From NCBI GenBank assembly GCA_017477205.1, contig JAFUXE010000007.1:62001-126000 (forward strand): a stretch of DNA of 64,000 bases, in the 5' to 3' direction. The notes beneath the pieces are model-generated. The model worked only from the letters and a program-made list of their open reading frames with translations. It was not told the origin of the DNA and did no database searches. This document shows positions 50,829 through 57,054 of the stretch, in pieces; the first letter of the stretch is position 1; every line of letters begins with the position of its first letter. This DNA comes from Alloprevotella sp. Its GTDB lineage: Bacteria > Bacteroidota > Bacteroidia > Bacteroidales > Bacteroidaceae. The translations under genes were made by a program, and so were the position numbers.

Positions 50829-51758
50829 TTACCATTCCTCCCTATTGTCAAATGGATCCAAATATTCAATCTCCTTTATCTCAGTTTCCGGTAAGAACAT
50901 CCCATGCTTGCGAACGTTCCCCAAAAGTAGCCGTGAAGCATTTCGCTCCAAGTGCGCCATAACGCACTGCTGCCGCGAGGGCGTGTTCACCTCCAACGTC
51001 AGCCGTTCATTGAGCCATACGCAGCGTTTGCATTGGTAGGCATCGCAATGTCGGCACAAGGGTGCGTGGTCAAGTTTGTACAGCTGTTTGTTGGGAATGC
51101 TCAATCCCGATTCAAGATTGCCGACGCTTTCCTCTGTCCCATAATGGGCCGGGCATACGTAGAACCTCCCGTCCGGCGCCAGCGTGATGTTTGTGTCGCC
51201 TGCGCCGCAGTTGTTCATTTCCTTGAGCATCATGCGGTCAGTCAGCAAGTTCAACTGTGGCGATTTCCCGCTGACGTACAGCCGCTCTAATTCCCCGGAA
51301 AGGGCAGAAAGGGCTACCATATAAGCGGGAACGTCCTCGTCCACAAATGTTTCTGCATCCGTAATTACTACATTCACACGAGGCACAACCTCCAGCAGGG
51401 GAGAGATGTCCCTATAACGCTCCAGAAAATCCGCGAGCGTCGTCCTTAGTACAATAGGCTCGTTTGCCGACTGCGGCAAAGAGTCCCATCCGCACACCAG
51501 CACATCCGCCTCTGCCGCATAGGGCGATGTGACGGGCATAATCTTACTGTGGTCGATGGTCTCCACCTCCCTGCGAACGTCCTCGGGCAACTCGCCCTCA
51601 GGATAGACGAACTGAATCATCAGGTTCTCCTTCATCGCAAAGCGGATTCCTTTGTGCAGAATGTCAAGCGGGATGGAATGCTGTCCCGTGTGAGACGTGG
51701 GATAATGACAATACGACGCGGCCGCATCGTCCAACAGAATTACAAGATATTGTAGCAT
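50829..51758 (-). CDS. CXXX repeat peptide maturase (SPASM-like, no radical SAM motif)
   Basis: A 309-residue protein. The C-terminal half has a SPASM-type set of Cys: NNCGAGDTNITLAPDGRFYV with CPAHYG, then LCRHCDAYQCKRCVW and QQC. The N-terminal part (MLQYLVILLDDAAASYCHYP) has no CxxxCxxC, so it cannot hold the radical SAM cluster. The domain look matches the second maturase described for CXXX clusters. It probably works with the rSAM protein encoded just upstream (8-base gap), for example by holding the substrate or an auxiliary cluster. Exact chemistry is unknown. Confidence 0.82.
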   Translation of the reverse strand: MLQYLVILLDDAAASYCHYPTSHTGQHSIPLDILHKGIRFAMKENLMIQFVYPEGELPEDVRREVETIDHSKIMPVTSPYAAEADVLVCGWDSLPQSANEPIVLRTTLADFLERYRDISPLLEVVPRVNVVITDAETFVDEDVPAYMVALSALSGELERLYVSGKSPQLNLLTDRMMLKEMNNCGAGDTNITLAPDGRFYVCPAHYGTEESVGNLESGLSIPNKQLYKLDHAPLCRHCDAYQCKRCVWLNERLTLEVNTPSRQQCVMAHLERNASRLLLGNVRKHGMFLPETEIKEIEYLDPFDNREEW

Positions 51759-51765
51759 AGTCGTA

Positions 51766-53016
51766 TCAGCAGATTTCAGGTTTCACTTCGCGTTTGTTCT
51801 TCTCGTACGCTTCGCGCAGACCCTCCAGCTCCAACTTGCGGAACAGCTTGTTCCAATAGTAGTTGTTGGCGCGTACGCGCGCTTTGTGCATCAGGCATAT
51901 AGCCGTAGCGCGCTGGTAGATGGTGCTCGTCTCCGCCGCATCGTAGTTCTCTCCCTGACACCACGCGCAGCCGCTGGCCACTTCGCAGTCAATGCACTCC
52001 TGCGGGCTTTGTGTCAGGCGGTCGAGCGTCAGGAACGGACGCAGTTTGTTTTGATCGATGCCTTCGCGCACGTTGCCTATGATGATGGGCTTTTTCGAGC
52101 GCAAAGAATAAGCTGCAAAGCGTGTGCAGGGATAGAAATTCCCTGCCGCATCAATGCTGAGCATCTTGCCCGCGCCGCACCAGTTCTGATTCTCCAGTTT
52201 CGGGTCGAGCGGCTTGCCAATGTGTTCTGAGAAGAACGAACAGGCGTAGTCCTCATAGTAGCCACCGTCAATGATGGCATCGGCCAACAGCATGAGCTGC
52301 TCCTCGAACTTGGCATCGTCACCCTCATTCCACACATCCTCGAATACGCAGTTGATGTTCACCTCATGGATGCCGAGGCTGTAGAGATGCAGCACGCTCT
52401 CGTAGATGTATGGGATGTCCGCCGAGCTGATAGTTACCTTGGTTCCTGCGCCTGGAAACTGTTCCAACCACAATGGAATATTTCGAACAACATCCTTGTA
52501 CGACCCGCGCTCTTCCTCTGGTATGGGCTGTATGCCCTGCTCCATCTCCGGCGTTTTCCAGATGCGGTTGAGGTCGTGCTTGCGCTCCGTGCCGTCAATG
52601 GTAATACCTATGCTGAGATGTTCGCGGTTCTTCTTGATGAAGCGCTGCACCTTTTCCGTGTGGTAGTTGATGCCGTTCGTGCTGAACGAGAAGCGGTAGG
52701 AGTTGAACCAATGATGGTTGCGGCGGAACATTTCCGTCTTCAGATAGTCACAAATCTGGTCGATAAGGTCTATCTCCAAGAACGGCTCTCCGCCGATGAA
52801 GTCCCACACCACGCTTTCCTCGCGCATATCTTCCTCGTGCTCAAGGATGTAATCGATGGCCTGCTTCGCCACATCAAACGTCATCCGCTCCTTGGTGTTC
52901 TTGCCCACCAAGTAACAATATTTACAAGCCAATTGGCAATCCTTTGTGACAATGAACGTGATGTTCTTTGCTATTCCGGACTGCCAACCAGAATCTCCTT
53001 CTTTTATTCTCTTCAT
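51766..53016 (-). CDS. Radical SAM/SPASM peptide maturase, CXXX-repeat target family
   Basis: A 416-residue enzyme. The radical SAM motif CQLACKYC (C27, C31, C34) binds the 4Fe-4S cluster that cleaves S-adenosylmethionine; DFIGGEPFLEIDLI is the GGE region and FSFSTNGINY the following strand. The SPASM domain begins at WCGAGKMLSIDAAGNFYPC and includes CIDCEVASGCAWCQGE, with further Cys near the end (AICLMHK, EIC) for auxiliary clusters. By analogy with other SPASM maturases it may form thioether or C-C links within the Cys repeats. It follows precursor 1 after a 250-base gap and may have its own promoter. Confidence 0.93.
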   Translation of the reverse strand: MKRIKEGDSGWQSGIAKNITFIVTKDCQLACKYCYLVGKNTKERMTFDVAKQAIDYILEHEEDMREESVVWDFIGGEPFLEIDLIDQICDYLKTEMFRRNHHWFNSYRFSFSTNGINYHTEKVQRFIKKNREHLSIGITIDGTERKHDLNRIWKTPEMEQGIQPIPEEERGSYKDVVRNIPLWLEQFPGAGTKVTISSADIPYIYESVLHLYSLGIHEVNINCVFEDVWNEGDDAKFEEQLMLLADAIIDGGYYEDYACSFFSEHIGKPLDPKLENQNWCGAGKMLSIDAAGNFYPCTRFAAYSLRSKKPIIIGNVREGIDQNKLRPFLTLDRLTQSPQECIDCEVASGCAWCQGENYDAAETSTIYQRATAICLMHKARVRANNYYWNKLFRKLELEGLREAYEKNKREVKPEIC

Positions 53017-53231
53017 ATGTGATTACATATATTATGTACCCATGGCTTTAGCAGGTCGTATGGCAATCATATTTACATTACTTTCCTTAATATATGGACA
53101 AACTATGAACAATTACTGCCGACATAGTTTCATGTCTGCAAAATCTATGCGAGACATCTACTACTACCATCAGCCCATGGTGACAGTCTATATGGCACTC
53201 CCAAATGTATTTTCTGATATCAGAGTCCTAC

Positions 53232-53240
53232 GCAAATATA
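53232..53240 (-). promoter_or_regulatory. Possible internal promoter before the radical SAM gene
   Basis: TATATTTGC on the minus strand in the 250-base gap between precursor 1 and the maturase, about 215 bases upstream of the maturase start. A -33 box is not evident. The rest of the gap (53017-53231) is AT-rich with no gene. Confidence 0.45.
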
Positions 53241-53266
53241 ATTCGACTCACATTGTATAGGTATTC

Positions 53267-53635
53267 CTACCTGCTTGATTTCTCACAATTACCAGCGCAA
53301 CTATTTTTACATCCTCCGACACAGTCTCCAGCACAACTCCCGGAGCAATTACCACCGCATGCTTGCGTACAAGATACATAACATCCACTTCTACATGATG
53401 TAGCGCAATCTTCCTGACACACAGCTGAGCATGTCCCCGAACAAGTCATCCAACAGCTGTAATAACACCCCCAATTACATCCACTCTCGACCTCACTTTC
53501 GTGTGTCTGTGCCGCAGACAGCAGCGGTGTTCCTGCTAATGTGATAGCCCCCAAAATGGGAAGCGCACCCTTAGCCGCCTTTTTGAAGAACTCCCTTCGC
53601 GACTGGAGTTCTTCGTTCTTCTTTGTTTTCTTCAT
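53267..53635 (-). CDS. CXXX repeat RiPP precursor peptide 1 with Tat leader
   Basis: A 122-residue precursor. Residues 1-43 are a clear twin-arginine signal: Lys-rich start, SRREFFKKAAK (residues 12-22, near-perfect SRRxFLK), hydrophobic GALPILGAITLAGTPLLSAA and a likely cleavage near SAAQ. A short acidic spacer (THESEVESG) leads to the core: 17 Cys at exact four-residue intervals from C53 to C117 (CNWG, CYYS, CWMT, CSGT, CSAV ...). Aromatic residues cluster in the first three repeats. It is the first gene of the operon, as precursors often are. Confidence 0.92.
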   Translation of the reverse strand: MKKTKKNEELQSRREFFKKAAKGALPILGAITLAGTPLLSAAQTHESEVESGCNWGCYYSCWMTCSGTCSAVCQEDCATSCRSGCYVSCTQACGGNCSGSCAGDCVGGCKNSCAGNCEKSSR

Positions 53636-54103
53636 AACGTTAGAAGTTTAAAGATGCCTATGAACTCCCAAATTCAGCGTTAAAAATCTGTTTCAGGTCT
53701 GGAAACAAAAAAGACGTGGGAGTTTGTTCCTCCGCGCCTATCCCCGTGTTCAGGCCTTCGCATTGCCCCTTCTCAAGGATAAGCAACGCAAGCCAGCCCA
53801 CGCCGAGCGATATTATACGATTCGGCGCATACGTATACCACCAAGATGCAATGATAGCAACGAATAGCCGGGATATAATACACCCACGCGAACGCTTCGT
53901 TGCATTACCGCTGTGAGAAGTTTCAAAGTTGCGAAGTTTGAACACGCAGACAGGTAACGTTCAGAAAACGTCCTTTCCCTTCGGCTGTCCTTACAAACGG
54001 TGTTCTCAGCCTCTGGATTCCATCGATGTCTTTTTCGACCCGCCCTGCCCTCACAGTCATCAGCCACTGCTGGCCTCCGAAAGCTTGGACTGGCTTAGTC
54101 GGG

Positions 54104-54112
54104 GCAAAAATA
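54104..54112 (-). promoter_or_regulatory. Promoter -7 element, probable CXXX operon promoter
   Basis: TATTTTTGC on the minus strand, an exact consensus, 469 bases upstream of precursor 1. If used, the transcript has a leader of about 460 bases. The -33 box is weak. Confidence 0.5.
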
Positions 54113-54342
54113 CATATTTTTTTGTAACCCGCATTAATAAGCTACAAAAATCTTCAAAAAAAAGCGTAGATTCAGCCGTATCAAAGGGGAATATGAGTAT
54201 GCTGAGCACTATATCGCTGAGTCGGCCAGCCCTGTTTTACTTTTAAGGATCTTCGCTCGCGACGTCTGTTCCGTTCTATAGAAACGCCTTGAGGCATGTA
54301 TTCCGGAACACTATGGTGAAGTAAAGTAGTAAGCCATTTTCC

Positions 54343-54430
54343 GAACATAGGGTTCATTGCCCCATGAACATAGGGTTCATTGGCCGATGAACATAGGGTT
54401 CGTGGCGGGATGAACATAGGGTTCGGAAAA
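54343..54430 (+). repeat. Tandem array, four 23-base units with invariant 13-base core
   Basis: GAACATAGGGTTC occurs four times without change at 54343, 54366, 54389 and 54412, exactly 23 bases apart. The ten bases between are variable (ATTGCCCCAT, ATTGGCCGAT, GTGGCGGGAT). The core has inverted ends (GAAC...GTTC), like a protein-binding half-site pair. The first and last flanks are also related (TTTTCC before, GGAAAA after), so the array is bracketed by an inverted repeat. Confidence 0.9.
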
Positions 54431-54467
54431 CGGGGCTCGAAATATGCCCTGTAGTTTAACGATTTTG

Positions 54468-54634
54468 GTTGACTACTTTCAGCCTTATTTGTAATGTGGG
54501 TTGACCTTGGTTGATACTTACTTTTACTTTCAGTTGATAGCTGTCGTTGCTTATTTATGTTTTCAGTTGACTGTGTTTTTTGTTATTCACAAACCAGGTT
54601 GACCACGAAAGTCGCCTGCAAAGATAGTTCATTG
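54468..54634 (+). repeat. Degenerate 32/33-base repeat with GTTGA
   Basis: GTTGA at 54468, 54500, 54533, 54566 and 54598, spaced 32, 33, 33 and 32 bases (an extra one at 54510). Several units share a middle CTTATTT and an end TTTCA. The units are weakly conserved. A minus-strand -7-like TATCTTTGC (54626-54618) lies in the last unit. Confidence 0.55.
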
Positions 54635-54710
54635 TTTACCAGTTGGCCAGAATTAAATATATGCTTCCATACTATTCATGAATACCTGGTGCAGGGCTTG
54701 ATAATGGTAG

Positions 54711-54767
54711 CCAGCCGTTTTCGCTCGGCGCTTGCGACGCTTCGCTTGTCGAAGAACGGCTGGTTTT
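54711..54767 (+). terminator. Long hairpin with T-tract
   Basis: CCAGCCGTTTTCG (54711-54723) pairs with CGAAGAACGGCTGG (54750-54763), with one bulged base, around a 26-base GC-rich loop that itself can pair, then TTTT. It follows the 3' end of the GH97 gene and shares its stem sequence with the terminator at 48558; the T-tract, however, is on the plus strand. Confidence 0.6.
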
Positions 54768-54861
54768 ACGTGCGTTAACGGGGATGCACGCCTTTAGGTA
54801 CGCGATTTGTTTTATGTCATGCCCTGAAGTAAACAGAAGTCCGCCTGGGACGCCCCGGAGG

Positions 54862-56805
54862 CTATCGCGCGTCGATTCTTGCGCACCAGCCGCCGTTGCG
54901 AACCATGTGTACGGGCAGTACGGTGGCGGCGCTGACCGTGCTTTCCCGGCATACGTAGTCCATGGCGATGACGTCGGCGTTGATGCCGTCGGCAAAGCTC
55001 GTCATGCGGTACTCCCTGCCGGCAGGCAGGAAGTCGAAGTTGAGCCGGACGTCGCGCCCGCTGCCGTTCGTTATGCCGCCGACGAACCACGTGTCGCCCC
55101 TGCGCTTTGCCGTGATGCAGTACTGACCGGCTTCTGCCGCCAGGACGCGCGTCTCGTCCCAGTTGACGGGCACGCTGGTGAGGAAGTCGCGGCAGTCGGG
55201 CCACCGGTCGTAGCGGCAGGGGTTGTCCATGAGCACCTGCAGGTTGCTCTCGAAGAGCACGAACAGGGCCATGTTGAAAGCCTTTGTGCCCACGCCTGCG
55301 CAGACGGGGCGGTTGCCGTGGTGCCGTTCCGGCTGGAAGCAGAGCATCGGGCCGGGGGTGTAGTCCATAGGGCCTGCGGCGTTACGGATGAACGGCAGCC
55401 ACACGCTGCCCTCGGGCCTGCAGCCGCCATTGTACTCCATGCCGCGCACACCCTCATAGGTCAGCACGTTCGGGTATTTGTAGTCGAGGCCGCTGGGATG
55501 GAAGGCGCCGTGGAAGTCTATGAGGATGTGGTGCCTGGCTGCCTCGCGGGCGGCACGCTCGTAGAAGTTCACCATCCACTGGTCCTGGCGGTTCATGAAG
55601 TCTATCTTCACGCCCTTGATGCCCCACTGCTCGAAGCGTTCGAAGAGGTCCATGTGGTGCTCCACCGTGAGCCAGGGCAGCCACACGATGATGCCTACGC
55701 CCTTGGACTCCGCGTAGGCTATGAGCTCGGGCAGGTGCACCTCGGGATTCGTGTGGAACGGGTCGCGCGTGTTGAGTGCCCACCCTTCGTCCATGAGCAT
55801 ATAGCCGACGCCGTTGCGGGCGGCAAAGTCCACGAAGTATTTGTAGGTGTCAAGGTTGATGCCTGCCTTGAAGGTCACGTCGGGACCATAGGGGATGCCG
55901 TTGAGCCAGTCCCAGCACGTCTGTCCCACCCTAATCCAGTCGGTAGGGCCGATGGCGTTTGCAGGAGCCAGGCGCACGGGCATGGCGTTCTCCGGGAGCT
56001 GGGTGTCGCTCTGGGTGATGAGCATGTAGCGCCAGGGGAAGGTGCGCGTGCCGGAGGCCTTGGCCACGTAGTCGGCCTCCCGGAGGATTTTCTGGCTGCG
56101 GTCGCCCTGGTCCTCGTACTCAAGCGGCACCTTGGGCTGGACGATGGAGAAGGCGCCGTCCCCGTCGGACTTGAGGAATGCGCCGGGATAGTCGAAGAGG
56201 TCGAATTCCGAGATGAGCACCTTCTGCCTCTCGCCCATGACGAGCACGGGCAGCTCGCTCATGCGGTCCGTGCTCTTCCACTGGGCTGAGGGCACCACGC
56301 TGTAGTTCTCCTCGCAGCTTGTCTTGAAGCCGCCCGGCTGTTGCAGCACAAGCCGGCTGGGCGCCGCGAGCTGCCAAGTGCCGTCCTCGCCCATCACCTC
56401 GATATCCCCCTTAAGTGCCGTGACGAAACGGTAGGCAAGGCCGTCGTCGTAGATGCGCCATTCCACCGCGTAGCCGCCCTCCGGGGAGAGCGTGAGCAGG
56501 GTGTAGTGGTTCTCCACGCGGCTGGACTTCAGGGGATGGACGGGCACGACGGTCTCCCTGACCGTCCGTACTTTCTTATTCTTAAGCACGGGCTTCTCGC
56601 CGAGGGTGCGGTCTCTGAGCGTCATGCCGACGTGGCACTTCTCAAACAGCCGCTCGCCGTGGCTCTCCACATCGTAGTAGATGCGGTCGGAAAGGGTTAC
56701 GCTCACCTTTGTCTGTCCGTCGGGACTGGCCGCGCTGATTTGCTTCTGCGCGTATGCGACGGTGCCGGCAAGGAGCAGCACCGCGATGGAAACATGTCTT
56801 TGCAT
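54862..56805 (-). CDS. Glycoside hydrolase family 97 protein
   Basis: A 647-residue exported alpha-glycosidase. Signal peptide MQRHVSIAVLLLAGTVAYAQ; N-terminal beta-sandwich to about residue 270; then the (beta/alpha)8 barrel with CWDWLNGIPYGPD, YMLMDEGWAL and GIKGVKIDFMNRQDQ. Asp402 in KIDF is the position of the nucleophile in retaining GH97 enzymes; Glu451 in LTYEGVRGMEYN is the conserved acid region with the calcium ligands nearby. This pattern suggests a retaining alpha-galactosidase or similar rather than an inverting SusB-type glucosidase. No SusC/SusD pair is near. Its promoter at 56927-56958 is strong. Confidence 0.93.
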   Translation of the reverse strand: MQRHVSIAVLLLAGTVAYAQKQISAASPDGQTKVSVTLSDRIYYDVESHGERLFEKCHVGMTLRDRTLGEKPVLKNKKVRTVRETVVPVHPLKSSRVENHYTLLTLSPEGGYAVEWRIYDDGLAYRFVTALKGDIEVMGEDGTWQLAAPSRLVLQQPGGFKTSCEENYSVVPSAQWKSTDRMSELPVLVMGERQKVLISEFDLFDYPGAFLKSDGDGAFSIVQPKVPLEYEDQGDRSQKILREADYVAKASGTRTFPWRYMLITQSDTQLPENAMPVRLAPANAIGPTDWIRVGQTCWDWLNGIPYGPDVTFKAGINLDTYKYFVDFAARNGVGYMLMDEGWALNTRDPFHTNPEVHLPELIAYAESKGVGIIVWLPWLTVEHHMDLFERFEQWGIKGVKIDFMNRQDQWMVNFYERAAREAARHHILIDFHGAFHPSGLDYKYPNVLTYEGVRGMEYNGGCRPEGSVWLPFIRNAAGPMDYTPGPMLCFQPERHHGNRPVCAGVGTKAFNMALFVLFESNLQVLMDNPCRYDRWPDCRDFLTSVPVNWDETRVLAAEAGQYCITAKRRGDTWFVGGITNGSGRDVRLNFDFLPAGREYRMTSFADGINADVIAMDYVCRESTVSAATVLPVHMVRNGGWCARIDAR

Positions 56806-56829
56806 ATTGTTTAGGTTCTTAGGTTTAAG

Positions 56830-56871
56830 AGCCCCCTCCCAGCCTCCCCCCCTCCGGGGGAGGGGCTTGGG
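56830..56871. repeat. CCTCCCCC-GGGGGAGG palindromic repeat
   Basis: A G/C-rich inverted repeat, CCCCCCTCC facing GGGGGAGGGG, flanked by AGCCCCCTCCCAGCC and CTTGGG. Related tracts occur inside the second DHHW gene (14442-14474) and near 33815-33835. AGGTTTTT octamers follow (56884-56910). Confidence 0.7.
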
Positions 56872-56926
56872 ATGAGCTTTGGTTTATAGGTTTTTAGGTT
56901 TTTGGTTTAACGGTTGATTGCCGGAT

Positions 56927-56958
56927 GCAAATATAAGGGAATCCCCTTTACACACAAA
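56927..56958 (-). promoter_or_regulatory. Promoter of the GH97 gene
   Basis: On the minus strand TTTG (56958-56955), 19 bases, then TATATTTGC (56935-56927). The leader of about 115 bases includes the octamer and GC-rich repeats. Confidence 0.8.
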
Positions 56959-57054
56959 ATGCGGCGGCGGGAAAAAGCAGTCAAGGCACCCCCGGGTTTT
57001 CGCGGGAATGCCTTGACGGATGGTTACAAAAAGCTGCGGGAGCGCGGCGGCTTC

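Larger units (their letters stand above)
53636..54861. other. 1.2-kb gene-poor region upstream of the CXXX operon
   Basis: No gene can be defended here. Two overlapping minus-strand frames (53658-53945 and 53813-54067) are open but lack family signals; one has a hydrophobic stretch (LFVAIIASWWYTYAP). From 54104 a promoter-like -7 element reads toward the CXXX operon. The stretch also holds two tandem arrays (54343-54430 and 54468-54634) and a long hairpin (54711-54763). Base composition is more AT-rich than around it, which suggests an insertion remnant or a regulatory leader. Confidence 0.6.

Noticed and set aside
53658..54067. Two overlapping minus-strand frames upstream of precursor 1 as genes
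   Set aside because: No family resemblance, no ribosome binding site, and overlap in different frames; left as part of the gene-poor region.
54343..54430. CRISPR array
   Set aside because: Repeat of 13 bases and spacers of 10 are far too short, and no cas gene is present. The same applies to the other arrays.
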